A DNA stretch of 64,000 nucleotides from Hygrophila difformis (lineage: Eukaryota; Streptophyta; Magnoliopsida; Lamiales; Acanthaceae), in the NCBI GenBank assembly GCA_030278955.1, contig JAOANR010000010.1, forward strand, positions 28,150,174-28,214,173, in the 5' to 3' direction. The notes beneath the pieces were generated by a model. The model saw only the letters and a program-made list of their open reading frames with translations. It was not told the DNA's origin and did not search any database. Of this stretch, positions 45,249 to 56,179 are shown piece by piece (within the stretch, counting starts at the first letter, position 1; every line of letters starts with the position of its first letter). The translations under genes were made by a program, and so were the position numbers.

Positions 45249-46384
45249 GGAGATGCATCCCTGATGAAGATTTTGAAAAAGTATTAAAGGCTTGCCACGA
45301 AGGACTTGGAGGAGGACATGTTGGACCGAATAGGACAGCTCATAAGGTACTCGAAGGTGATTTATATTGGCCAAATATTTATCGTGATGCTAGATCATTT
45401 GTGCTAAAATGTGATGTATGTCAAAGGGCTGGTAATATCACTAAAAGGGATGAAATGCCATTAAAAGGAATTATGCCTGTTGAGTTGTTTGATTTGTGGG
45501 GAATTGATTTCATGGGTCCATTTCCACCATCTAATGAGAAATTGTATATTCTTGTTGCTGTTGAGTATGTTTCAAAATGGGTAGAAGCTGAATCATGTGC
45601 TTTAAATGATGCTAAACAAGTGATTAAATTTTTAAAAAAGCAAATCTTTACTCGTTTTGGTGTGCCTAAAGCAATCATTAGTGATGGTGGATCTCATTTT
45701 GTTAATAGGGCTGTTAATCAATTGTTATCTAGATTTCATGTTCACCATAGGATAACAACACCCTATCATCCTCAAGCCAATGGTCAGGTAGAAGTCACTA
45801 ATCGTGAGATTAAAAAGATTTTGGAAGCTACGGTAGGAAAATCTAGAAAAGATTGGGCTTTTAAGTTAGATGAAGCATTATGGGCTTATAGGACAGCTTT
45901 TAAAACACCTATAGGTATGACTCCTTTTAAATTAGTTTATGGTAAAGCTTGTCACTTACCTTTTGAACTTGAGTTTAAATCACTTTGGGCTATGAAGAAA
46001 TTGAATTTTGAATTTAAAGAGGCTCAAGAAAAAAGGAAAATAGATCTTACTGAGTTAGAAGAAATTAGACGTCAAGTTGATGATAATGCTCTAATTTATA
46101 AGGAGAGAACAAAGCTTTATCATGATAAGATGCTTAGAGCTAAGGTATTTGAAGCTGGACAATTAGTGCTTTTATTTAATTCTAGATTTAAACTATTTCC
46201 TGGTAAATTGAAGACAAAATGGTCAGGACCTTTTAGGATTGTTAAGGTGTTGGATAATGGTGCAGTAGTTTTAAAAGCTGAAGATGAAAGGGAATTTACT
46301 GTAAATGGTCAAAGACTTAAACATTATTTTGGAGATGAAATTAAATTCATCGAACAAATTAATGTTAAGCCTTTGGTTGTTTAA
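45218..46384 (+). CDS. int: Athila integrase
   Basis: 388 codons continuing pol after the frameshift. It carries the N-terminal zinc site ([21 protein letters not shown]), catalytic core [24 protein letters not shown] and [15 protein letters not shown] (D-D-35-E), and the C-terminal [11 protein letters not shown] and [13 protein letters not shown] boxes. No chromodomain, as expected for this branch. Ends at a TAA at 46382-46384. Confidence 0.94.
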   Translation: MFRLCSDQIVRRCIPDEDFEKVLKACHEGLGGGHVGPNRTAHKVLEGDLYWPNIYRDARSFVLKCDVCQRAGNITKRDEMPLKGIMPVELFDLWGIDFMGPFPPSNEKLYILVAVEYVSKWVEAESCALNDAKQVIKFLKKQIFTRFGVPKAIISDGGSHFVNRAVNQLLSRFHVHHRITTPYHPQANGQVEVTNREIKKILEATVGKSRKDWAFKLDEALWAYRTAFKTPIGMTPFKLVYGKACHLPFELEFKSLWAMKKLNFEFKEAQEKRKIDLTELEEIRRQVDDNALIYKERTKLYHDKMLRAKVFEAGQLVLLFNSRFKLFPGKLKTKWSGPFRIVKVLDNGAVVLKAEDEREFTVNGQRLKHYFGDEIKFIEQINVKPLVV

Positions 46385-47960
46385 ATCTGCTTATTGAAGT
46401 AAGTGCATTGCATTTTAATTATGTTGAGTTTTGATATATTAAATTTATAAAAACCAATAAAAATTATAAAATGACAGAAAAAGACAAAAATATTTTGCAT
46501 TTTATTGTTTATGTGCTTTTAGTTGCTTGACTGTTTTTATTAATTTAAGTTGTGTTTTTATTTTTATTGTGTTGTTTAAATTTTATGCTATGTTAATTGT
46601 ATATGTTAAATAAGTTGAGTAGGACATTGCCTATGAATTAGAATAAGTAGCAAAATGTTGAGAAACGATAGATTCATGTGTGCTTGGAGGATTGATCTTG
46701 ACATGTGTATTTTGACTCGGTGATGAGTTAAGGAGGAGGATCTATATGGACTAGTTGATTTAATTGAGGAGAATTATGATCCGGAAGGATTTGAGGAGCC
46801 TATATATGCTAAATCTGACTTGCTAACCTTAGGGATTGAATGAACTATCATTTTGGTTGAATTTGAGCTGAATTTCGAGTGTCACATGCTCAGTTTAGGC
46901 GCCACACCTTCATGGTGGAGCCCAAAACTAAGCTCAGGCGCCATTTTATGCGCCAATTTCAACCTTGGAAAAATCCAGAGTCAGTTTATGCGCCACACAT
47001 ACTGTGTGGCGCCTAAAACTGCTCTTGAGCGCCAAAAATTGCGCCACTTTTAAACTTGGAAAAAGTTGCAGTCAGGTAATGCGCCACACATGCTGTGTGG
47101 CGCATAAAAGCACCTTCTAGCGCCATTTCAGGCGCCGGATCCAGCCTTAGAAAATTTTTTCAATTTTCCATGCGCCGCACAGCCTGTGTGGCGCCTAGAT
47201 GGTGGCTTTAGCGCCACATTGGCGCATGACCCGGCGGGTCAGAACCCTGACCCGGGTCTGGAACGGGAATTTACTCCCAAAATCCCTTTCTTCTCCTCAT
47301 TTTTCATCCAACTCAACCGAGAGCTTCCTCCCTCTCTCCCGTGCGCCATTCTTCCCCTTCCAAGCGACACAATCCGCGCCACTTAGGTAAAAATTCTTCC
47401 AATTCTTGTTTCTTCCTATCAATTCTCATCTACATTGTCAATTCTCATTCCAAAAACCCCAATTTTTGCTTGTTTACTCAAATTAGGGCTCAAGAACCCT
47501 AGTTTTCCAATTTTGGGGATTCCTCTTCAAAGTGTCCCAATCCTTCAATCTAGGTAAGAATGGCTATCCTAATTCAATTATTATTATATTCTAGTGCTTT
47601 GGAATGCATTAATTTTGGTATTGATGTTGTTACTTGAATTTTCGGTTTTTGTAGAATGTGGGATAAAATTTGATTTTGATTATCTAAATTCTAGTTTTAG
47701 CAGAACAAGTGTTGTTGAACATGGTTTGAATGCATAATGTGAAATTTTTGGATTAACATTAAAAAGTTGGAATGTTTGAGAATTTTTAAATCTGAAAATT
47801 AGTTAAAATTAATTAAAATGACATTTTTGATTAATTAAATGGATGAAACATTACTAGAATATGTCATTTTAGTTATATTAAAAATATAAAGTTATTTTCT
47901 TGTCAAAAATTCCATGTTCTTCATAATATGAGATAATTGAACCATGTTTTAATAAAAACT
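46385..47960 (+). other. Athila 3' non-coding region
   Basis: 1.6 kb with no env-like ORF. Contains hairpin repeats related to the U3 array (46895-47232, e.g. GCGCCACACA..GTGTGGCGC), a perfect small hairpin GGGTCAG..CTGACCC near 47237, and (TTTA)-type tracts near 46530. No PPT abuts the LTR at 47961, so U3 and PPT of the 3' LTR appear deleted or replaced. Confidence 0.7.
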
Positions 47961-49508
47961 CTCCGTATGCGCCGCAGCTCTTTGGTGGCGCCGAAAACCT
48001 CTTCCGAGCGCCACTTTTTGCGCCACAGTCGCGGTTGAGCAGTTTCTTAACCTCCCGAACTCGGTTTTAAACACCGTTTTCTCTTCATTCTTCACAACCA
48101 GACATACATTTTCGAGAGAAAACATCCTGAAAGTATCTGCAAATGGGAGAAGAAGGCCGGAAACATAAATCCATGCCGGAGGAATGCATCAAGAACGTTG
48201 TTCTGGGCGTGTTCTTCCTATTCTAGGTGTTGCCTTTCTTTTTCTTGCTTTGTAGTGAATTGAATTTGCCTCTAAATGTAATCTGCTATCATGTTCTTAA
48301 TTTGTAGACGGATTTCTGTAATGTTCGTGTTAGAAGTGTTCTAGAACGGGAGTTCAGAATCACTTTGAAGTACGAATTCATCTTTTAAGGAAGTAATATA
48401 ATATGTCGATGTTTGATTCTGTAATCTGGATTAATCTGTGTGAATTATGACTAAAATATCAGATTATGTTTTACTCTAGTTTGAGCGCCATTTTGCCTGA
48501 ATGATAGAAATGAAATTTCATAATTTGGTGAAGTTTGTTTTGATCGATCAAATTGGAGTAATCTGCAATGATATGAAAATCTGTATTAGAATTATATGTT
48601 AGATGCTATTAAATTGATCGATGTTTTGAGTTATTACAATTCTGCTATTCAAATCATCAAATCTGTTAAAAACTTGACTGATCGATCATATTTAATTCCT
48701 ATTTTTAGTAATCTGCCATTAAGTCTAATCTGTCTGCAATTTAATATTATTAATTAAATCCAGTTTACCATGTTTTGCTATTATTTTACCATAATTGTTA
48801 AATTATTTACACTGTTCTGCATAATTGAATGTTAGAATTCAATTCTGTGATTTCTGCTTTGCTAAATCGGGAGATAAAAAGTAGAATTAATATTTTAGTA
48901 CCGGAATTGGGAATAAATTACATTATAAATGGATTCTAGCATGTGCACAATGATTTGGGAAATGAAAAGTGCCTTTTAATTGCTAGAGGAAAATTTGTAA
49001 GCTTGGGAAAGACTCAAATTTAGGCCTAGAATAATGATTGCAGAATGTTAGATAATTTAACCAACTTCCATGAAATCTGTTTAAGCATAATTTGATTATT
49101 AGCAGATTATAATATTTTTAATCTTTATAAAATAATTAATTTTAAGAAATTGATCTTTTTAGACATTGGAAAATGCTAAATCAATATGCAATTTCTATTT
49201 TATATAAAGATGACAATATTTAAAATATTACAAGCATCTCCCATTTATATTCTTATTAAATATAATTTTAATTTGCTTTATTTTAAATTTAATGTCACTA
49301 TTTATACTTAAATTACCATTAGAATTAATCAAACCTTTTTCAAAATATAATATATATAATTAATGAACTTAAAAACAATTAAAATTTCTCCGGAATGAAA
49401 TAATATTCTGAAATTCCCTGTGGATTCGACCCGGTATTCACCGGTTTTTATTACTTGATGACAACCATCCGCTTGTGGTAAAATATGAGTAGTGAAAATT
49501 ACCCATCA
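47961..49508 (+). repeat. Athila 3' LTR, 5'-truncated
   Basis: 1548 bp equal in length to 39090-40637 and differing at about 12 sites. The first 566 bp of the LTR (most U3) are absent. Ends ACCCATCA before the TSD. Confidence 0.92.
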
Positions 49509-49513
49509 AGGAT

Positions 49514-50184
49514 CTCCCGTATACTGAGGTTCAGTCCCATCTCAAATTTCTGAGCCTTGTCCGAGTCGGTTGGTACTAGCCTCGTAGCAAATCGTACTAG
49601 CTCCTTGAATTTAGTGTAGTACTCTTGTACTGTCTGTGCACCTTGCCTTAGGTTGAGGAATTCCTCGTACTTCGCAGTTCTTGTGCTTAATGGGTAGAAT
49701 CTTTCCCTTAGACCCTCCTTAAGTTCATTCCATGTATGGGCTCCTCCTTCTTCCTCTAAATTCTTTTGGAGGTTTTGCCACCACTCGTCGGCTTCACCTC
49801 CTAGATAGTAGGTTGCTACATGTATCTTTTCCTCCTCAGGACATTTGATAGTATTCAACAGCTTGTCGAATGTCCTAATCCATTCTTCTAGTTTTGCCGG
49901 ATCCTCCTCACCGGCGTAATGCGGTGGCTGATAAGGGTTCACCAATGCTAAGTAGTTGGGTCGGGCTGTCGGTGGTGGCACACCTACTGGTGTCCTTCGT
50001 ACCTCGGCGTTTCCCAAAGCTATGAGGACTTCTTCCATAGTTCTCAGGCGTTTGTTCAAATTTTTGGGAATAAGAGGCGCTTGCCCTCCTATGTTATGAG
50101 CAATCTTGTATTGTAGGGTGCGTTGGGGATGTCAGCGTTGGTGTTGTTTGGGATTTCCTTCCTCGACTTTCCCTTAGGTGCCAT
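49514..50184 (-). pseudogene. gag: Element C gag, N-terminal part
   Basis: Starts at ATG 50184 (MAPKGKSRKE), shifts frame and stops after about 30 codons, then an open frame from 50059 gives [65 protein letters not shown] and [10 protein letters not shown]. Split from its zinc-knuckle part by the Athila insertion. Capsid function lost. Confidence 0.9.
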
Positions 50185-50692
50185 TTTCTGTTATCAACGC
50201 ATGTGAAGATGAGTTTCTAATCTAAGGCAAGTTAGCGCTCAAGAACCTATAAGATAGGGTTGGCAAGAGGAGATAATTTATGGGCACGCCAAGCTTAGGT
50301 GATCAAGTTCTAGGACTAATGCGAAATTAGTCTTAAGCAAACGCTCCTAAGTCAAGGTCATGTCGAATTCTAAGATAAGAGTATTATTTAATACTGATAA
50401 TTCACATAAAAAAAAATTTAGCGCAAATATTCATGGATGTATGCAATGCAATGCAATGTTATCCCAACCCCGAAAAATATTTTCGTGACTTTAAAAACTT
50501 GTTGGAAAAATTTCTATGCATACGTTAATATTTTCCATGGGTTTAAAATAAATTTTGCTCCATGGAAATAAAACTTAAAATTTAAAAATAATAATGATGG
50601 TACTTAAAGACTTAAAAATAATATTAATATTTGTTTAAAAATCCTTGGGCCTCTATATTGGCCAAAATAATAATAATTTAAAAATATTTCCG
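50185..50692 (-). other. Element C leader
   Basis: AT-rich leader with TTTAAAAATAAT-type runs near 50580-50690. No ORF like that of element A. Confidence 0.55.
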
Positions 50693-50705
50693 GGCTCTGA
50701 TACCA
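50693..50705 (-). promoter_or_regulatory. Element C primer binding site, tRNA-iMet type
   Basis: GGCTCTGATACCA, 3 bp from the LTR at 50709. Confidence 0.92.
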
Positions 50706-51417
50706 CTCTGTAACACCCCGGATTTGATAACCCAGGCCGAGGTGTCACCGCCGCACCTCCCTAGCAAGACACGGTTTCTCCGAGCTTGCTAAAGAGATGC
50801 AAGGCTATAGGTGTTGGAAAAAGTTTTAAAAGCAAGTCCGGAATTACTTAAAAATAATAGTGTATCATCATCCATACATGAATAAGAATAATATGTTGCA
50901 GCGGAAATTTAAATATGGGCCGACATGGCAAAAACTCGGGTCATCAAGCCCGCATGCAAGTCATGTAAATAAATAGCTAAATGTCCAAAGTGATCCCCCG
51001 ATGCATGATCATGCTCTGTACTCTGTAATGGAAAAAAATGAACAACGGGTTTTATCAGTATATAAAATACTGAGTAAGTTAATCCCTAACTAACAATTTA
51101 AGGGGTTACATGTGTTTAATTAAAATTACACCTTTCATGCGATACGAGGATTAATTTAGAGTTGCATAAATAAAATTTAAACTTAAATTCAAGTCTTTTA
51201 GACCTCTTGACAAAATATCAATTAACCGTTTAAGTAATAAGAATTTAATAAATTAGAACGAAGGTTTAGTTAAAGATTTTCTTTTCACTCACGCACAGAT
51301 TAAAAATATGATTTAACAGTTTACCAAAAGATTCTAAAGGCATACTTGAAAGGACGCGTTTTCTTTTCATCTCAATCTTCTATCAATGTTTCAGTTATAG
51401 TAAAAGATATTCCATCG

Positions 51418-51690
51418 CCCTTGGGGAATCGAACCGCAAGGACTCAAATACATCCTAGGGAATTGAACCCATAGGAATCACACACATCCTGGGGAATCGA
51501 ACCCGCAGTAAAACATAAACAAACATCATGGGGAATCGAACCCGCAGGAAAACGTAACAAACATCCTGGGGAATCGAACCCGCGGGAAGATTTATATATT
51601 GGTGAATCGAACCCGCAAGAATTCACATACACGTCCTGGGGAATCAAACCCGCAGGAATTATTCACCTTGGGGAATCGAACCCGCAAGGG
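51418..51690 (-). repeat. Minisatellite of T-arm-like hairpin units
   Basis: Eight units like those at 1990-2294: GGGGAATCGAACCCGC core, flanks CTTG/CAAG, CCTA/TAGG, CCTG/CAGG. Same LTR position as in the left-edge chromovirus. Confidence 0.88.
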
Positions 51691-51713
51691 ATGAGCCGTT
51701 TTGGCATAATAAG

Positions 51714-51897
51714 GAGATCACTAACGAGGCAATCTCAACATAGGACCACTAACGAGGCAGTCCAAACAATGGGAGACCACTAACGAGGCAGTCTCAAAAG
51801 ATAGTAGGACCACTAACGAGGCGATCCAAAACACAGCGCGCGAGATCACTAACGAGGCAATCTCAGATAGTAGGGAGACCACTAACGAGGCAGTCTC
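51714..51897 (-). repeat. Second hairpin minisatellite
   Basis: Six units about 33 bp apart with constant core CACTAACGAGGC and paired flanks: GAGAT/ATCTC twice, GAGAC/GTCTC twice, GGAC/GTCC once, and GGA/TCC with an internal mismatch once. Confidence 0.9.
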
Positions 51898-51991
51898 AAA
51901 AAGATAATGATATTATGAAGATCGGCTCAGCCTAGTGAACGGGATTTTTCGAAAGTTCGTATTTCAATGTTATCAAATCCGGGGTGTTACA

Positions 51992-52275
51992 AGGGCACCA
52001 TCTATGATACGGCTGGAGAAAAGAGGACAACACAAAGGGATGAAGTAGAAATTCATCGTACCAGCCGCAATTAGGTATCGCAGTCGCGAAGGGAATCCGG
52101 CAAACAGTGCGCGACCGTGGGACTGCGAGAAGTTCGAACCTCGGCGAGGATGCGAGGACAGAGCGGCGACACAACGAGCTCTATGTCCTCTTGATTTTAG
52201 CACGATTGTGGAATTTTGTAATTGGTTGCCCTGGAGTGTAGACCGCAGATGAGAGACGACATGAGAGATTTTCAA
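51992..52275 (-). pseudogene. Gene-like segment, unrecognised (right part)
   Basis: Minus-strand frame open from a stop at 52276-52278 to the insertion at 51992, Ser/Arg/Leu-rich at the N-terminal side (VSHLRSTLQGNQLQ, ALSSHPRRGSNFSQ), which loosely resembles a transit peptide. In frame with 37300-36976 once element C is removed. No family recognised; no ATG at the start of the frame. Confidence 0.35.
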
Positions 52276-53646
52276 TCACAACAATCTAAGCATGGATTTT
52301 CAATTCAAGGTTAAAAATTCTGGAAGATTTTTCTTTAATAAAACAATTGGACATGCAAGAGATGTTTAAATGATTTCTAATGAAGAATTTAATAAATAAC
52401 ATATCTTGCATCAAAATTTGAGGATCCCCGTATCCTCACACTTAGACTTTGCCCGGGGAAGCAAATTTAAGTGCTAAAGGTCCAATTCAAAACTTATTTC
52501 CAGAAACCAAATTTTTCTTTAACAAAATAAATGAAATCTCCATGCCAAACACACAAACTCAATGCAGGGAACATCAACTTTAATATGTTTAAACTAAGAA
52601 CCAAGAATCCGGACACTATCTTAAATTAAATCCATGAAAATTTACCAAGTTATCATGTTGCTTACCTTCGTGGTGACCACAAAAATTAACATAACACAAC
52701 CTGGACAGTTCTCAAGCTTTGTGTTGTTGTCCTCAATCTCAAGTCCAGCTTTAAGCTTCACAATGATATTCAATGTTTCCTGCAAGAAAACCACAAGAAA
52801 ACACAAAATAAAAACATGATTTTAATCCAATATTTAAAGAAGAAAACAATATGGAAATTTTTAAATAAAGATGTTGGACATGTTAGAAACATTTTAAAAA
52901 TCTCAAGTAATGAATTTTCATGTTTATTACATTATACATTGAGGATCCCCACATCCTCAAACTTAGAGTTTTTCTTAGGGATGCAAGTTTCAAGTGTTAA
53001 AAGCCAAATTAAAATCAATTTCCAGCAATTGCACTTTCTTTGTTTTTATACTCAAAGACCATGAGAAAAGAAGACTCAAGCAAAAACCTCAAGCCCTTTT
53101 TTTTATGCTTCCTCCGTTTTCGTGATATTGCAACATCTTCAAATTTGCTACTATTCATTGTTTAACATTGACTCAAATTTTTATCATAGTTATACAAGTT
53201 AAAATATAGCCAAGTGAGCTCATGTTAGATTCGTCTCGTCATATAGTTTTTAAATATCAAACTTTCAGAATTTTTATTTGTACCGAATTTAAGTTATTAA
53301 TGATTTAAAATGTGCATTGGACTACGTACACTGTGTGAATGTTGCACTTTCACAAAAACAGAGGAAGTATAAAATTAAACACGAAAATGAAAGTGAGGAA
53401 GGTTCTTTTGATATAAGACAAGAATTCAAGAATATGTTGAAAAGTTTATCTATGTAAACTTCTATTCTTCTTCCTTTCTCCACTTTTTGTTGCCCCTTCA
53501 CTTGATTCCACTTGTTCGTGTATTGAATTTCGACTTGATGTTCCTGCCAAAATAATAAAAAGAAAACAACCCACAATTGAAAGAAAAATACATATTTACA
53601 AAGCTAATAAAACACAAACCTATAAAAACATATTTTGCCATTTAAC
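52276..53646 (-). other. Element D interior, right part
   Basis: AT-rich, no gene seen. Has two related motifs GAGGATCCC(C)..ATCCTCA(C/A)ACTTAGA (52423, 52942), and a MITE at 53106-53369. Ends at the PBS. Confidence 0.55.
53106..53369. mobile_element. Stowaway-like MITE
   Basis: Imperfect inverted ends CTTCCTCCGTTTTCGTGATA and CACAAAAACAGAGGAAG, flanked by TA-containing sequence; AT-rich and non-coding. Confidence 0.65.
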
Positions 53647-53664
53647 TCCCCGGCAACGGCGCCA
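53647..53664 (-). promoter_or_regulatory. Element D primer binding site, tRNA-Asp type
   Basis: TCCCCGGCAACGGCGCCA on the plus strand, complement of the Athila PBS. It orients element D leftward and identifies 53670 as the LTR edge. Confidence 0.9.
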
Positions 53665-53669
53665 ATTTT

Positions 53670-55834
53670 TGATCCCGTAGATTTGTGTCTTTAAATCAAA
53701 CACAAACTACGGCATCGCAAATGATATACCGGCTAATTCCGAGTCGAATCGCAGGGAGTTAAAAACATATCAGTTCATGCCATGGTTATATGTATTAAAA
53801 TAAGTTTATGTCCTAGCGATGAAAATAAAATAAAAAGATATTGCCGAGTAGATAGGGATCTAACTACAACGATAATTAAAATAATTTTAAGCTAATATAA
53901 TAAAGAATTTGTGCTTTCAGATTGCTTATCATGCTAATAATGATGAAAATTTAGCATTGAATTTAATAACATTCCCAAAATTTATTTTTCGACTTCGTTT
54001 TGGTTTTTAGAATAAAAAGTTAGCATCAATTCCAACTTATCTGTCGACTTTGTTAGAAAACCAATGCACTCTTAAAATTCTAGAACTATAATGAAACACA
54101 TAGCATAAAGTAAAAATTGCAAGATTTAAACATAGTGCATATTCCAGATTTTGCAAACATTCTCCAGTCTTTAGTTTAGTAAATGTTTCTTAATTAAATT
54201 AATTAATTGATTCAACTTTCTTTTTCAATTCTGTAAAATCAATTAATCTAAGTTATGAACATTTATTTTTCAATTTCATATTCAAATTTAGGATTAAATC
54301 AATATAGATATCGTTCCCTACACAGGTACTAAATATGCTAGGATTTTTAATTATCTTTCGATTCATATGAAAATCCCAAAGTAAAGTTCAATAATCCTCA
54401 ACAGTAATCCAGTAACAATCAATAATTAAAAAGAAGCAATAGAATTTAGGAACATGGAATTTTATTAATAAACTCCCTGCATAACGTTGAATTCAAACTC
54501 TGGATCCTATTCTACGGCTTCTAGCAGTTGCCTCCAATAGAACCCAAATTTGAACCCTTGCTGGAGAAACCGTACATAATATGGAATTGCACTCAAGGTT
54601 ATGGTGCAATCCTACAACACAAAATCAAAACTTAATCTAATATAATATTTATCTAATCTAATGAATTGATGAAGAAATGAGGTGGAGATGGATTGGAGAT
54701 GAAGGAGACGAGTTTCTGATGTTATCCGATGTCTCTCCCCTCTTTTGGACATCAATCGGGATGAAAAAACAATGAAAACCTACTCAAAACCGACTTGGAA
54801 CCGCTTACACGAAACTAGAACTTTCTGACGCTTGCACAAAATTGCACGAGAAAAGTGGAATTGGCGCAAAGGCCTGATTTGCACCAAGGCTGGATCTACA
54901 AAATGGTGTCTTTCAGTTCTGGCGTAAAACGACGCCAACCTAGGTTTCTTGGCGTAGTTTCCCACAGTGACGCTAGCTGGGACTTGTATAAATTTTCCAT
55001 TGCTTCAGAATTAGCACAAACTGACGCTACTCCTCCAACCTAGCGTAATTTGCCTTTGCTACGCCCTCCTCTTCTCCTCATCTCCATTTATGCTTTCTTC
55101 ATCCCATTACAACATACAAAATCACAATTAAAACTCATCAAGATAAATCATCAAAAAACATCAACTTTAATTGTGATTTTAATCTTATTTACCTAAAACC
55201 TTATATAATATCCTAGTTTAAAAACTTACTCAACCACAACACAAACACATAAAAATGAGTATTTTACTTTCAAATTCATTGAAAATACGGCTTGAAAATG
55301 GCTTAAAAGATAGCATCCAAATGAGGCTATCAACATCCTCACACTTAAACATCGCTCGTCCTTTGAGCGATAAAAATAAAATAAGAAAAAGACATTTCCA
55401 AGCATCCAATATATATAGGTATAAACATCAGCTTCTCAATAATGAAAAAGGAATTCCATACCATTCAACTGTGTAAGGTGCTAAAATTTCAGAAACTCAA
55501 CGACTTGGACCAACATAGATCAAGGCATCTATTTCACATAAACCACATCACGAACCTATTAATTAAATATGATCAGATTTTTATTTATATTATTGAGTGA
55601 TTTATTTTTTGGCAACTCAAAAGGGAACTCCAATATCCAAATTAATGGACGAGGCTTCAACATTCCTTGTTCATGACACTTTCGCTGAGTTGTAGACAGT
55701 TAAAATTCGGAAAGCTACTTGTGCCAGAGAAACAATGTGCCATTTTTTCAGATTTTTTTAATTTTTATTTTCAATTTTTTTTTTTTAAGTTGCTTTTTCA
55801 ACAATCATTTTTTTTCTTTTCAACTTTTTATTGA
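53670..55834 (-). repeat. Element D 5' LTR
   Basis: TGATCCCGTAGATTTGTG onward. Collinear with 13771-18100 minus the three insertions there. The right border is approximate; a terminal CA was not certain, and DUF4283 coding sequence begins at once. Confidence 0.78.
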
Positions 55835-56179
55835 ATACCGGCATCCCTATAGTTGATCGATGTGGACAACGGTTAATTCATTGTAAGATTTCAAACCGAA
55901 CAAGACGCTTTCCACGCTCTAACAGGCGGTCCCGGGATGGTATCAGGGCAATACATCCATTTCCAGCCATGGCATGAAAAGTTTAATCCGGCTACAAATG
56001 AAATCAAGACGATGGTTGCTTGGATCCGAAGAATTCGGATCCCCAGAATTCGGATCCCCATGCACTTATACAATCGACAATACTTACTAAGAGCAACTAC
56101 GGTTGTAGGGCAAGTTTTGAGCATTGATTTTAATACGGACGAAACGGCCAGACGAAACTTGGCAACGTGGAAGAGCTAG
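55835..56179 (+). pseudogene. LINE ORF1 fragment, DUF4283 domain
   Basis: Reads IDVDNG(stop)FIVRFQTEQD, FHALTGGPGMVSGQYIHFQ, FNPATNEIKTMVAWIR, then LYNRQYLLRATTVVGQVLSI and DFNTDETARR. This is the DUF4283 domain, normally the N-terminal part of plant L1-type ORF1 proteins with a zinc knuckle after it. Two in-frame stops near the start, no knuckle. A short IRIP/RIRIP duplication (GAATTCGGATCCC) is inserted where GLP is usual. Confidence 0.82.

Larger units (their letters stand above)
38524..49508 (+). mobile_element. Athila-type Ty3-gypsy element
   Basis: Complete at both ends with TSD AGGAT (38519-38523 and 49509-49513), splitting the gag of element C. 5' LTR 38524-40637, tRNA-Asp PBS, gag, protease, RT, RNase H, integrase, a 1.6-kb non-coding 3' region and a 5'-truncated 3' LTR (47961-49508). 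The shared 1548 bp of the LTRs differ at about a dozen positions, so it is fairly young, but the coding frame is broken in several places. The Athila/Tat branch is inferred from the PBS and protease-RT sequence. No env-like ORF seen. Confidence 0.93.
37306..51991 (-). mobile_element. Element C: defective chromovirus with palindromic end
   Basis: Bounded by 5-bp TSD AGGGC (37301-37305 and 51992-51996). Right to left: short 5' LTR (50709-51991), PBS (50693-50705), leader, gag N-terminal half, Athila insertion, gag zinc-knuckle part, 3' UTR, second PPT, and a 467-bp palindrome in place of the 3' LTR. Protease to chromodomain (about 4 kb) is missing, so it is non-autonomous. Confidence 0.85.
50709..51991 (-). 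repeat. Element C 5' LTR, short, with terminal inverted repeat
   Basis: 1283 bp against 2.6-2.8 kb in sister elements. The left half matches them (TGTAACACCCCGG, AGGTGTCACCGCC). U3 with TATA box and GC-rich block is missing; instead the last 23 bp (51969-51991) are the exact reverse complement of the first 23. Carries two hairpin arrays (51418-51690, 51714-51897). Confidence 0.9.
13771..55834 (-). mobile_element. Element D: old LTR retrotransposon, 42 kb with nested insertions
   Basis: Two related LTRs in the same orientation (13771-18100 and 53670-55834), with a tRNA-Asp PBS beside the right one, so the element reads leftward. All sequence between is its remaining interior (about 18101-18591 and parts of 36519-37305/51992-53646) plus later insertions B, A, C and Athila. 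No gag or pol is seen in the interior, so it looks like a large non-autonomous derivative of an Athila/Tat-type element. LTR divergence of roughly 10 percent over compared stretches makes it old. Flanks do not match (Tat pol on the left, LINE on the right) and no clean TSD was found. Confidence 0.68.

Noticed and set aside
55835..55870. Continuation of the Tat-like pol right of element D (reading GI-IVDR after FLIH)
   Set aside because: The following 300 bp read clearly as DUF4283 in another frame, so the resemblance was chance, as was a possible ATACA/ATACC TSD.
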